64,000 bases of DNA from an uncultured Aurantimonas sp. (GCA_947488615.1 CANKZU010000010.1:1-64000), one strand, 5' to 3'. Positions 1-9,749 are shown, counted from the first letter of the stretch. The notes: generated by a model from the sequence alone, not told the origin. A program made the numbers and translations.

Positions 1-101
1 TCGAAGGCTCCGCGCCTCCGCCGGTTGATCAACCCACGCATCAGGGCGTAACAAAAACGACAAAGGCTCTAATCGCCACTGGATGACAGTTCAGTGGCAG
101 G

Positions 102-392
102 TCAATAAAGCCCACGCTGTGTGAGACTATATCCAACCTTGCCCTCGCCCCAAACTACAGAATTTATAAGGCCAGCACGAAGCAGTATTCCGACGTCTCC
201 TCTGAAGTCATTTTCCTCGTAATTGTCCAGCATGAACAGGGCGAAGGACTCAAGATTGTCAGCTTCGACGGGTTCATCGTATTGACCGTTAGCTGTACAG
301 AAAATGTTATGCAGCAGCCAAAAAGCGTTGTTCGTGATTTGCATGAGATTTCTGGACAACTGGCCTGTGAGGAAATGCGAGGCTTTTATCAC
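102..392 (-). CDS. hypothetical protein (weak winged-helix-like C-terminus)
   Basis: 96-aa ORF in a locally lower-GC stretch; no family recognised. Confidence 0.35.
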   Translation of the reverse strand: MIKASHFLTGQLSRNLMQITNNAFWLLHNIFCTANGQYDEPVEADNLESFALFMLDNYEENDFRGDVGILLRAGLINSVVWGEGKVGYSLTQRGLY

Positions 393-484
393 AGTTCCCC
401 TCTAGGCGCGCACAAAAGCGATGCAGAGTTAAACAGCAGTGCAATCATTCTAGGAACCGAATTCTCCCGTTCGCAAGCCCGCTC

Positions 485-582
485 CTACCGCACCAGGAGC
501 AGCCCGCCGGCGAATTCAGCTCGGCAACGCCTCGAAGCAGGATACGCGCGCATCAGGTTCTGCGAGGTTCTCGCTGGAGCCG
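485..582 (-). pseudogene. decayed fragment of a HIG1-like twin-TM protein gene (paralog of 1315..1503)
   Basis: Shares a 23-nt identical block (gcgcgcatcaggttctgcgaggt) and the C-terminal LLL(A/V)R-stop context with 1315..1503; indels break the frame. Confidence 0.6.
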
Positions 583-1033
583 AGCTGGCGGATTGCGGCC
601 CATAGCCAAAAAATTTATCCCCACCCTATTCCCCTCCCGCATACTGCCCTCACCGCCGGCCCACGGAACGGGCGCGAATGATCACCGGGATCGTTCGGGG
701 GCTGGCGGGCGGTGTCCGCGACGGGGCTTCTTCCGGAGAAGGCTCGGCCCGGACGGCCCTTTGCTCCCGCCGGACCGTCCCCCACTACGAGGGGTCTACG
801 GATCGGTCCGCTTGAACGCCCCGCCAAGGGCGTGAAGATCCGGCAGCGCACGCGAACCCATGGAAAAGGCGGGGTTTGCGTGTCGAAGGGTTGGTCAAAC
901 GCCGCGCGGGATGCCGGAGGCGGACCGTATTGACTTAAAACAGTCGGAGGGTTCGCCTCCGGCGTCCCGCCGCTCGCCTCGTCAGAGACGAGACGGAAAC
1001 AGGGGCCCGTCAGTGAGCGGCGAAGCCGCGAAA

Positions 1034-1070
1034 CTTAAGGACGGGACAGAGAATCGACCCCGCCCTTAAG
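1034..1070. repeat. inverted repeat CTTAAGGACGGG...CCCGCCCTTAAG
   Basis: 12-nt arms with one mismatch, 13-nt loop. Confidence 0.5.
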
Positions 1071-1253
1071 CTCCTCGCTAAGCTCGTCGCTGGCGGGGAC
1101 CCCGAGGACGGAGAATGGAAGCAAAGGGAGGCGAAGCGAGTGTGGAGGAATACATACGCCGGCCGTGAACGCGGTGCGGGCGATGCCGCGCGCCCTCTCG
1201 CCCCTTGTGGGAGAGAGGGGCGCCGAGCCCGTGGCCCACCGCCGCGCCCCCCA

Positions 1254-1308
1254 CTCTCCCTCATCCTGAGGCGCGGAGCGAAGCGGAGCCTCGAAGGGCG
1301 AGGGAGAG
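1254..1308. repeat. intergenic palindromic repeat (CTCTCCCTCATCCTGAGG...CCTCGAAGGGCGAGGGAGAG), possible terminator of 1315..1503
   Basis: Complementary ends read directly; resembles dispersed CTCATCCTGAGG...TCGAAGGATGAG elements of Rhizobiales genomes. Confidence 0.55.
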
Positions 1309-1314
1309 AGCCCC

Positions 1315-1503
1315 CTACCGCGCCAGCAGCAGCACAGCGACCAAAACGAGGACGGCCAGGCCCTGCAACAGGATGCGGGCGCGCATCAGGTTCTGCGAGG
1401 TGCTGCTGGAGCCGCCCTTCATCAGGTTGAGGAGGCCCGCGACGAGAACGCCGGCGGTCGCGAGCATGAAGAAGAGGGCAAGGTAGATCATTATATCGGA
1501 CAT
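1315..1503 (-). CDS. twin transmembrane / HIG1 domain-containing protein
   Basis: 62 aa, two hydrophobic helices, MSDIMIYLALFFMLATAGVLVAGLLNLMKGG...SQNLMRARILLQGLAV pattern. Confidence 0.8.
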   Translation of the reverse strand: MSDIMIYLALFFMLATAGVLVAGLLNLMKGGSSSTSQNLMRARILLQGLAVLVLVAVLLLAR

Positions 1504-1610
1504 GCCGGCCTTGTTCGAAGTTCGAGTCGCGGAAAGCGCAATATAGGCGGCGCGGGCGAGCGCGCGAGTCCCCGGTCACCGAGGTGGGATCGCGGGCCCG
1601 AACCGGCGGT

Positions 1611-2501
1611 TCAAAGGCCTGGCGGCACCAGTTTGGCCTTGCGCTTGCGCGTCGCGGCGGCCACGCCGACCCCGGCGATGACGAGGCCGACAAGCTGGAC
1701 CGGCGACAGCGTCTCGCCGAACAGCAGCCAGGCCGTGACGGCGGTGACGCCCGGCACCAGATACATCAGCGAGGCGACCGACGACACCGCGCCCTCGCGG
1801 ATCAGATACAGCATCAGGAACACCGCGCCGATCGACAGGACGAAGACCAGCCAGACCAGCGCGAAGACGAGTTCGCCGGTCCAGTCGAGCACCATCGTCT
1901 CGGTCGAGACGGCGAGGATCAGCGTCGGCACGAGGGCGCCGAAATATTGCAGGGCCGTGCCGGTGCGCAGGTCGACGCCGCCGACGAAGCGCTTCTGCCA
2001 GACCGAGCCGGCGGAGATCGCCAGCGCCGACAGGACCACCGGGCCGAGCGTCAAGAGGCGGTAGTCGCCCGAGCCGTCGAGCTTCGGCAGGATGACCAGG
2101 GCAACGCCCAGAAGGCCCAGCGCCAGGCCGGCGAGATGGCGCGGCTGCACCCGCTCGCCGAGGAAGCTGGCGGCGAGGATGGTGGTCAGCACCGGCTGCA
2201 GCCCGACGATCAGCGCCGCGATGCCGGCGTTGAGCCCGTGGCGGACGGCGAAGAACACGCCGCCAAGATAGACGCCGTGGATCAGGCTGCCCGCGATCAT
2301 CGCGTGCGCCGCCGGCCGCCAGCCCGGCCAGGGCGCCCGCATCAGCAGGACGACCGCGCCGAGGATCAAGAGCGCCAGCGCATAGCGCAGCGACAGGAAG
2401 GTGAACGGCTCGGCATGGGGCATGGCGTAGCGCGCGCCGATGAAGCCGGTCGACCAGAGCAGCACGAAGATCGCCGGGAAGAAGGGCAGCAACCGGTTCA
2501 C
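1611..2501 (-). CDS. EamA/DMT family transporter
   Basis: 296 aa, 10-TM drug/metabolite transporter pattern. Confidence 0.88.
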   Translation of the reverse strand: MNRLLPFFPAIFVLLWSTGFIGARYAMPHAEPFTFLSLRYALALLILGAVVLLMRAPWPGWRPAAHAMIAGSLIHGVYLGGVFFAVRHGLNAGIAALIVGLQPVLTTILAASFLGERVQPRHLAGLALGLLGVALVILPKLDGSGDYRLLTLGPVVLSALAISAGSVWQKRFVGGVDLRTGTALQYFGALVPTLILAVSTETMVLDWTGELVFALVWLVFVLSIGAVFLMLYLIREGAVSSVASLMYLVPGVTAVTAWLLFGETLSPVQLVGLVIAGVGVAAATRKRKAKLVPPGL

Positions 2502-2703
2502 TGGGGACGGCCTTTCGGGATGGACGGGTCGGCGGCCGGGATCGATGGATGGCCGATCGCCAGCGCGCCATTCGATAGCAGGGCTGAGCCCGGGCCGGAA
2601 GCCGGATATCGTCAGTCTGTCTGACGAAATCGGGCCGTGTGCGTTTGCCTTGCAACCCGGCGCGGTCTATCGCCGGGGCTCAGCCCACCGCCCGGCCCCT
2701 GTC

Positions 2704-3663
2704 ATGCAAGACATCCTCAACGTCATCGTCCCGATCTTCAGCCTGATCGCCCTCGGCTTTCTGGCGGCCCGGGCGAAGCTGTTGTCGGACGCGACCGGCG
2801 AGGCGCTGGCCCGCTTCGTCTTCGTCGTCGCGGTGCCGGTGCTGCTGTTCCGCACCCTCGCCACCTCGGCCTTCGGCGATGCCAACCCGCTGTTCCTGTG
2901 GCTGACCTATTTCAGCGCCATCGCCATCGTCTGGACGATCGGCAGCGTCGTGGTCCGGCGGCTCACCCGCGCCGACCGGCGCGCCGGTGCCATCGCCGGC
3001 ATCTCGTCGAGCTTCGCCAACACCGTCTTCGTCGCCATCCCGACCATCCAGCGCGCCTATGGCGACGCCGGCCTGGAGCCGCTGCTCTTGATTCTCGCCA
3101 TCCATCTGCCGGTGATGATGATCGTCGCGACGCTGATCGTCGAGCGCGCGGCTGTCCTCGACGCGCGCGACGCCGGCACCGCGCCGCCGCAGGTCTCGAC
3201 GGCCGCGACGATGAAGCGGGTCCTGAAGAATCTCGCGACCAACGCCATCATCGTCGGCATCCTGTCGGGTGTCGCCTGGCGCGCCACCGGCCTGCCGCTG
3301 GAAAGCCATATCGACGAGGTCACCAAACTGCTCGGCGGCACGGCCGGACCGCTGGCGTTGTTCGCGCTGGGCATGTCGCTGACCCGCTACGGGTTGCGCG
3401 GCGACATCCTGTCGTCGGCGATCGTCGCGACGCTGTCGCTGGTGGTGATGCCCGCGATCGTGTTCTTTCTCGGCACCTGGCTCGCCCTGCCGCCGCTGTG
3501 GCTGAAGGGGGCGGTGCTCACCGCCGCCGCGCCAGCCGGCGTCAACGCCTATCTCTTCGCGGCCTATTTCCAGTCCGGCGAGAAGCTGGCGGCGACGACG
3601 ATCCTGGTTTCGACGGTACTGTCGGTGATCACCCTGAGCGTGTGGCTGACCGTTCTCGGCTGA
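2704..3663 (+). CDS. AEC (auxin efflux carrier) family transporter
   Basis: MQDILNVIVPIFSLIALGFLAARAKLL... typical AEC protein; ORF extends further 5' but this ATG fits the family. Confidence 0.88.
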   Translation: MQDILNVIVPIFSLIALGFLAARAKLLSDATGEALARFVFVVAVPVLLFRTLATSAFGDANPLFLWLTYFSAIAIVWTIGSVVVRRLTRADRRAGAIAGISSSFANTVFVAIPTIQRAYGDAGLEPLLLILAIHLPVMMIVATLIVERAAVLDARDAGTAPPQVSTAATMKRVLKNLATNAIIVGILSGVAWRATGLPLESHIDEVTKLLGGTAGPLALFALGMSLTRYGLRGDILSSAIVATLSLVVMPAIVFFLGTWLALPPLWLKGAVLTAAAPAGVNAYLFAAYFQSGEKLAATTILVSTVLSVITLSVWLTVLG

Positions 3664-4567
3664 AACATTCCGCCGCCGGCCGGCCGGGAAATCCGACCAT
3701 GCGGCGAATGTCCTCGGCGCCGAGACCGGCCTCGCGCAACGCCTTCAGGGAGGTGTCGCGCTGGCTTTTCGACAGCTTGCGACCGTCGGCGCCGAGAATC
3801 AGGTCGTGATGGTGGTAGCGCGGCGCCGGCAGGCCGAGCAGCGCCTGCAACAGCCGATGGACGCTGGTGGCATGGAACAGATCCTGCCCCCTGACGACAT
3901 CGGTGATGGCCTGCAGCGCGTCGTCAACGACGACGGCCAGATGATAGCTCGTCGGCATCTCCATGCGGCCGAGCACGACGTCGCCCCAGTCGAGCGGCCG
4001 CGCGGCGATCTCGCCGCTGGCGCCATCGGGCGAGCGCCCGGTCTCGGTAAAGCGCAGCGCCGACACCCGTTCGACCGCCGCCTCCATATCGAGCCGCCAG
4101 GCGAAGCGCTCGCCGTCGCTCATCTTCCGCTCGCGCTCGCGCGTCGACAGCTTGCGGTCGAGACCGGGATAGAGCGGCGCGCCGTCGGGATCATGCGGCC
4201 AGGGCTGGCCGGTTTCCTCGATGTGGCGCTCAGCATGGGCGCGGATGTCGCCGCGCGACATGAAAGCCGGATAGATCAGTTCCTCGTCGGCCAAGGCTTC
4301 GAGTGCTGCGGCATAGTCGGAAAAATTCTCCGACTGCCGGCGCGGAGTGTCGTCCCAATCGATCCCGAGAAAGTACAGATCCTCCTTGAGCTGCTTTTCA
4401 TAGGTCGTCGTGCAGCGGGCCCGATCGATGTCCTCGATCCGCAAGAGGAAGGCCGCGCCGGCCTCGCGCGCCATCTTGTGGTTGAGCAGCGCCGAATAGG
4501 CGTGGCCGAGATGCAGTTCGCCGTTCGGACTCGGTGCGAATCGGAACACGGCTGGCGTCAAATTCAT
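3629..4567 (-). CDS. gluQ: tRNA glutamyl-Q(34) synthetase GluQRS
   Basis: FRFAPSPNGELHLGHAYSALLN class I GlnRS/GluRS signature, KLSKSQ motif, short form without anticodon-binding domain. Confidence 0.92.
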   Translation of the reverse strand: MNLTPAVFRFAPSPNGELHLGHAYSALLNHKMAREAGAAFLLRIEDIDRARCTTTYEKQLKEDLYFLGIDWDDTPRRQSENFSDYAAALEALADEELIYPAFMSRGDIRAHAERHIEETGQPWPHDPDGAPLYPGLDRKLSTRERERKMSDGERFAWRLDMEAAVERVSALRFTETGRSPDGASGEIAARPLDWGDVVLGRMEMPTSYHLAVVVDDALQAITDVVRGQDLFHATSVHRLLQALLGLPAPRYHHHDLILGADGRKLSKSQRDTSLKALREAGLGAEDIRRMVGFPGRPAAECFSRERSATRSG

Positions 4568-4656
4568 CGAATTGATTCCCCTCGTTTGCCGCCCGCACTA
4601 GACTCCGATTGCGTGAGCAACGTGACAGAGTCGCGGCAAATGAGGAACCAGGCGCC

Positions 4657-5304
4657 ATGATCCGGACTGAAGCCGACATCACCGCGGCCCTTGATGCCCT
4701 GCGCCTCGCGGACGATCGCCTGCATCCGGTGATCGACACGGCGGGCGTTGTGCCGCTGCGCCGTGGCGCCGGCGGGCTTCGGGGTCTCGCCAGCATCATC
4801 GTCGCGCAGCAGGTGTCGAAGGCGAGCGCCGACGCGATTTTCGCACGGTTCACGCAGGAGATCGACGTCGATGACGCCGGGGCGATCCTTGCCGCGCCCG
4901 ACGAGGCCTTCCGCCGCGTCGGCCTGTCGCGCCCAAAACAGCGCACAATGCTGGCCGTTGCCGAAGCCGTCCGGGAGGGCACGGTCAATTTCGCGCGGGT
5001 CGAGGCTGCGCCCCCCGAGGACGCGATCGCCGAGCTCGTCGCCGTGCGGGGCATCGGGGTGTGGACCGCCGAATGCTATCTGTTATTCTGCGCCGGCCAT
5101 CCCGACATCTTTCCCGCCGGGGACCTCGCCTTGCAAGCCGCGCTCGGCCATGCCTTCGACCACGAGGCACGGCCGGCGGCAGCTTCCGTCGCCTTGATCG
5201 CCGAGCGTTGGTCGCCGCACCGTTCGGTCGCCGCACGCCTGTTCTGGTCCTATTACGCGACCGTCACGCGCCGCGACGCGGCTCCGGCGCCCGCCGCCGA
5301 ATGA
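4657..5304 (+). CDS. DNA-3-methyladenine glycosylase (AlkA-type HhH-GPD)
   Basis: LASIIVAQQVSKASADAIF...LVAVRGIGVWTAECYLLF HhH-GPD motif. Confidence 0.88.
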   Translation: MIRTEADITAALDALRLADDRLHPVIDTAGVVPLRRGAGGLRGLASIIVAQQVSKASADAIFARFTQEIDVDDAGAILAAPDEAFRRVGLSRPKQRTMLAVAEAVREGTVNFARVEAAPPEDAIAELVAVRGIGVWTAECYLLFCAGHPDIFPAGDLALQAALGHAFDHEARPAAASVALIAERWSPHRSVAARLFWSYYATVTRRDAAPAPAAE

Positions 5305-5474
5305 CCCCCGCGACATTTATCCACAGAACTTCTCCACGGGTCGACCGCACTGCGGGAAACGGGGGAACCCGTTCACGAAACTCGCTCGCGACCAGGCTTC
5401 ACAAAGGCGACGCGATAGAGCACGATAGTCGCAATAGCTCAGTTCAGATCGTTGGGAGTTAGGGAGAACGACCG

Positions 5475-6035
5475 GTGACGATCGCCGTGAATCAGGACTT
5501 ATCCCCAGCACTCGTTCTGAACGCCGATTTTCGGCCGCTCAGTTATTACCCCCTGTCGCTCTGGTCCTGGCAGGACGCCGTCAAGGCGGTATTCCTCGAC
5601 CGGGTAACGATCCTGGCGGAATACGACCGTGCGGTGCGAAGTCCGACCTATTCGATGCGGCTCCCCTCGGTCGTCTGCCTCAAATCCTACGTCAAGCCGG
5701 CGCGCCATCCCGCCTTCACCCGCTTCAACGTGTTCCTGCGCGATCGCTTCCAGTGCCAGTATTGCGGCTCGCCGCAGGAACTGACCTTCGATCACGTCAT
5801 CCCCCGCTCGCGGGGCGGGTTGACGACGTGGGAGAATGTCGTCGCCGCCTGTTCGCCCTGCAACCTCAAAAAGGGCGGGCTGATGCCGAGGGCGGCCCGC
5901 ATGTTCCCGCATCAAAAGCCCTATCAGCCGAGCGTCCACGACCTGCACAACAACGGCAGGCTGTTTCCGCCGAACTTCCTGCACGAGAGCTGGCTCGATT
6001 ATCTCTACTGGGATTCCGAACTCGATCCCGAATAG
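5475..6035 (+). CDS. HNH endonuclease family protein
   Basis: CQYCGSPQELTFDHVIPRSRGG...NVVAACSPCNLKKG HNH motif; GTG start. Confidence 0.9.
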   Translation: MTIAVNQDLSPALVLNADFRPLSYYPLSLWSWQDAVKAVFLDRVTILAEYDRAVRSPTYSMRLPSVVCLKSYVKPARHPAFTRFNVFLRDRFQCQYCGSPQELTFDHVIPRSRGGLTTWENVVAACSPCNLKKGGLMPRAARMFPHQKPYQPSVHDLHNNGRLFPPNFLHESWLDYLYWDSELDPE

Positions 6036-6210
6036 GCGCACCAATCAGCAGCGCGATTCTCGACCGGCCCGATTGAAACCTTTCGTCCCGTTCGTTCGAA
6101 GCTGCGGCGGCGACGCAGTGAGGCGCACCGCCCGCCACGATCCTTGATGCTGGTGCATCGGACGATAATGGGATGGCCGGCGAAGCGCCTCGCCTGAACC
6201 GGGACGATCG

Positions 6211-7416
6211 ATGGACAATCTGCCGGACAAAGACCGCGCGAAGCCGAATAGCACCGGCCTCGACTTCTACGCGGCGTTGCCGACGTCGGCGGACTTCAGC
6301 CGTCTCGGCGATCCCGCCGCCTATGTGCCGCTGCAGGACGATTGGGTGGTCGGGGTCGCCGACATCGTGCGCTCCACCGCCGCGGTCGAGGCCGGCGGCT
6401 ACAAGCAGGTCAACACGGTGGCCGCGGCGGTGATTGCCGCCATCGCCAACGGCCTTGGCGAGAAGGATTTTCCCTTTGCCTTCGGCGGCGACGGCGCCGG
6501 CTTCGCCCTGCCGGCCGCCGAGGCGGAGCTGGGACGAACCGCGATGGCCGCCGTTGCCGGCTGGGCGCGCGAGGCCTTCGACATGACGCTTCGGATCGCC
6601 ATGGTGCCGGTCGCGACCATCCGCGAAAGCGGCCACGATGTGCGTGTCGCCCGCTTCTCCCCCTCCGCGGACGTCTCCTACGCGATGTTCGACGGCGGCG
6701 GTCTCGCCTGGGCGGAACAGCGCATGAAGGCCGGCGCGTATCAGCTGGAACCGGCAACAGGCGATGCGGCCCGGCCTGACCTGACCGGCCTGACCTGCCG
6801 CTTTTCCGAGATCCCGGCGAGCCGCGGCCTGATCCTGTCGATCATCCTCATGCCGGCCCCAGCAGTCGCTCCAGAACGCTTCACGTCCCTGGCCGGCGAG
6901 ATCCTGGCGCTGGGCGCCGATGGGGTAGAGGTCGGCAGTCCCGTTCCGCCCGAGGGGCCTGAGCAACATTGGCCGCCTGCCGGCTTTCCCATCGAGGCGA
7001 AAGTATGGGCCGCCAAAACCGGCCGGGCCTTGTGGTCCTCCCGGTTATCCGTCCTCCTGCGCTCCTTCCTCGCCCATCTGACGTTCACGACGGGCATCCG
7101 GGTGGGCCGGTTCGATCCCAAGCGCTATCGCGCCGAGCTCGTACGCAACACCGATTTCCGCAAATTCGACGACGGCTTGAGAATGACGCTCGACTGCACG
7201 CCGGCCGTCGCCGATCGGATCGAGCAGCGGCTGCGCCTGGCAGCGGCCGATGGAATCGCGCGCATCGGTACCCACCGCCAGGAGGCGGCGCTGATGACCT
7301 GCTTCGTGCCTTCGGCGAGCCGCAGCGACCACGTGCATTTCGTCGACGGAGCGGCGGGCGGCTATGCCGCGGCTGCGGCGATGCTGCCTGGACGCGACGG
7401 CGAGGGACCGGCCTGA
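6211..7416 (+). CDS. DUF3095 family protein (predicted nucleotide-cyclase-like fold)
   Basis: FPFAFGGDGAGFALP and DVSYAMFDGGGLAWAEQRMKAGAY match DUF3095 proteins as recalled. Confidence 0.8.
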   Translation: MDNLPDKDRAKPNSTGLDFYAALPTSADFSRLGDPAAYVPLQDDWVVGVADIVRSTAAVEAGGYKQVNTVAAAVIAAIANGLGEKDFPFAFGGDGAGFALPAAEAELGRTAMAAVAGWAREAFDMTLRIAMVPVATIRESGHDVRVARFSPSADVSYAMFDGGGLAWAEQRMKAGAYQLEPATGDAARPDLTGLTCRFSEIPASRGLILSIILMPAPAVAPERFTSLAGEILALGADGVEVGSPVPPEGPEQHWPPAGFPIEAKVWAAKTGRALWSSRLSVLLRSFLAHLTFTTGIRVGRFDPKRYRAELVRNTDFRKFDDGLRMTLDCTPAVADRIEQRLRLAAADGIARIGTHRQEAALMTCFVPSASRSDHVHFVDGAAGGYAAAAAMLPGRDGEGPA

Positions 7417-8322
7417 TCAGCCGAACACAGCCAGGACCAGCGGCAGGCTTGCCGCCGCCAGCAGCGTCTGCAGCGTGACCAGCCCGGCCATCAGCGTCGC
7501 GTCGCCCTTGAGCTGGGCCGTCAGCACATAGGCGGTCGGGGCGGTCGGCAGCGCGAAGAACACGACGAGCAACGACGTGTCGAGCGGCGACAGAGCGAAC
7601 CAACGCGCAATCAGGGCGGCCAGGATCGGCATGACCAGAAGCCGGGCCGCGCTGTTGAGAAGAAGCGTCGTGGTCTCGGCCCGCGCGGCCGATAGTTTCA
7701 ACGCCGCCCCAACGCACAGGAGCCCGAGCGGCAAGCTCGCCGCCGCCAACAGGCCGAGCAGGCGGTCCGTTCCGAAGGGAAGCCCAATGCCGGTAAGGGC
7801 AAACGCGGCGCCGGCGGCGCAGGCGAGGATCAGCGGATTGCGCACCAGCGGAATGAGCAATTGACGCGCGCTGGTTTCGCGCTCCGCCGTCAGGGCGATG
7901 ACCGAAAGGACATTCACGGCGGGCACCAGCACGGCGAGGACGACCGCCGCGCGGGCCAGCCCCTCTGGCCCGTAGAGGCTGGCGACGAGGGCAAGCCCCA
8001 GATAGGTGTTGAACCGGACGGTTCCCTGGACCAGCGGCCCGTAGCGCGCGGCCGGCCACCCTCGCCAGCGGCGCAGCAGCGCGAGAACGACGGCGGCCAC
8101 GGCCAGTACGGCCAGAATCGCCGCGGCGAGGCCAAGCAGCGCCGGGTCGGCCAGCGGCGCCTTGGCGAGACTGGCGAACAGCAGCGCGGGAAACAGCACG
8201 AAATAGTTGAGCTTTTCCGCCGCCGGCCAGAAGCTCTCGCCCGGAAAGGCCGACCGCCGGAACACGAGGCCCGCGAGGATCAGGGCAAACAGCGGCCAAA
8301 GGGTCAGGAAGATCGCCTGCAT
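7417..8322 (-). CDS. AEC family transporter
   Basis: 301-aa membrane protein with AEC features (NTYLGLALVASLYGPEGL). Confidence 0.85.
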   Translation of the reverse strand: MQAIFLTLWPLFALILAGLVFRRSAFPGESFWPAAEKLNYFVLFPALLFASLAKAPLADPALLGLAAAILAVLAVAAVVLALLRRWRGWPAARYGPLVQGTVRFNTYLGLALVASLYGPEGLARAAVVLAVLVPAVNVLSVIALTAERETSARQLLIPLVRNPLILACAAGAAFALTGIGLPFGTDRLLGLLAAASLPLGLLCVGAALKLSAARAETTTLLLNSAARLLVMPILAALIARWFALSPLDTSLLVVFFALPTAPTAYVLTAQLKGDATLMAGLVTLQTLLAAASLPLVLAVFG

Positions 8323-8365
8323 CGCCTCGTATCAACCCTCGCCGGGGAGATCGCCACGCTTCTCC

Positions 8366-8908
8366 TCAAGCGAACCGATCGGCCTTGGCGACGGCGCTGC
8401 GCAGCGCCACGGCCGCGAAGAGGGCGGACGCGACGGCGTTCCAGCCGGCGAAGGACAGGCCGAGGAAGCGACCGGCCGCCTCGTCGCAGGAGGGCGGACG
8501 GATGGCGTCGATGGTGGCAAGGAGGTCGCCGCCCATCAGGTCGCTGCCGCCGACCTGTCCGCAATCGGCCGGTCCCGGCCAGAAGCCCCACTCGACGCCC
8601 GAATGGAAGACGCCGAGATAGAGCGAATAGAGCATGATCAGACCGATCGCGAGGAGCAGCGCTCGGGTGAGAACCGCCGGCGCCCGCCCCGCCGCCGCGA
8701 CGAAGGCGACAAGCGCGATGGGGATCGACACGTAATAGGGAATGCGCTGTTCCAGGCAGAGCGCGCAAGGGATGTAGCCGCCGACATGCTGGAAGAGTAG
8801 CGCCGTGCCGACGGTCATCGCCGTTCCAGCAGTGAGGAACCCCGAGGCCAGCGTCTGGCGAAAGCCGGTCGGGCGCTTGAAGCGTTCAGTCAATCCCATC
8901 GAAATCAT
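8366..8908 (-). CDS. disulfide bond formation protein B (DsbB family)
   Basis: PCALCLEQRIPYY motif, four TM helices, periplasmic Cys. Confidence 0.88.
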   Translation of the reverse strand: MISMGLTERFKRPTGFRQTLASGFLTAGTAMTVGTALLFQHVGGYIPCALCLEQRIPYYVSIPIALVAFVAAAGRAPAVLTRALLLAIGLIMLYSLYLGVFHSGVEWGFWPGPADCGQVGGSDLMGGDLLATIDAIRPPSCDEAAGRFLGLSFAGWNAVASALFAAVALRSAVAKADRFA

Positions 8909-8911
8909 CCG

Positions 8912-9493
8912 TTACATCACATACCGCAACACGACGAAGCCGCCGACGAGCAGAACCATGAAGAGGGTGAAGAGCATGCCGAGATTGTTCTCGATGAACC
9001 CTTTGATCGGCGCGCCGTAGCGATTGAGCAGCCAGGCGACGAGGAAGAACCGCACGCCCCGGCCGATGATCGAGACGACGGTAAAGGTCACCAGATTGAG
9101 CCCGGTGACGCCGGAAAAGATCGTCAGAACCTTGTAGGGAAACGGCGTCATCGCTGCGAACAACACCGCCCAGCCGCCCCAGGCATTGTAGCGGGCCGTC
9201 AGTTCGGCGAAAGAGTCCGCCTTGCCGTAGAGCTCGAGAAGCGGTCGGCCGACGAGATCGAAGAACAGGGCGCCGATGGCATAGCCGAGAAACGCCCCGA
9301 GCACCGAAGCGACCGTACAGACCAACGCGATTCGGAACCACTTCGCCCGCTCCGCGATCACCATCGGGATCAACAGCACATCCGGCGGGATCGGGAAAAC
9401 CGAGCTTTCGATGAAGGATACGGCGGCCAGCGCCCGCTCCGCATGGCGGGTCGCGGCCAGTGACATGACCCAATCATAGAGGCGGCGGAGCAT
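8912..9493 (-). CDS. YqaA family (DedA/SNARE-associated-like) membrane protein
   Basis: MLRRLYDWVMSLAATRHAERALAAVSFIESSVFPIPPDVLLIPM...TPFPYKVLTIFSG. Confidence 0.88.
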   Translation of the reverse strand: MLRRLYDWVMSLAATRHAERALAAVSFIESSVFPIPPDVLLIPMVIAERAKWFRIALVCTVASVLGAFLGYAIGALFFDLVGRPLLELYGKADSFAELTARYNAWGGWAVLFAAMTPFPYKVLTIFSGVTGLNLVTFTVVSIIGRGVRFFLVAWLLNRYGAPIKGFIENNLGMLFTLFMVLLVGGFVVLRYVM

Positions 9494-9664
9494 GGCGGGT
9501 TCCAGACCTGGGGTGCGAGACGAGGCCCGCGCACATGGCTGGCGCATAGGACGAACGCGGCGCAAACGCAATTGCCGTTGCCGCATCGCACAGAAGGGAG
9601 AACGCCGGCATTGACCGAGGAACCGTTGCGGCTATAGTCCCGCGTCGAATGGCCGAGGCCGTTC

Positions 9665-9749
9665 GCCCCTGTGGCGGAATTGGTAGACGCGCGCGACTCA
9701 AAATCGCGTTCCGCAAGGAGTGCTGGTTCGATCCCGGCCAGGGGCACCA
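9665..9749 (+). tRNA. tRNA-Leu (anticodon CAA), CCA encoded
   Basis: GCCCCTG/CAGGGGC acceptor stem, CGCGA-CTCAAAA-TCGCG anticodon arm, long variable arm, GCTGG-TTCGATC-CCGGC T arm. Confidence 0.95.
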
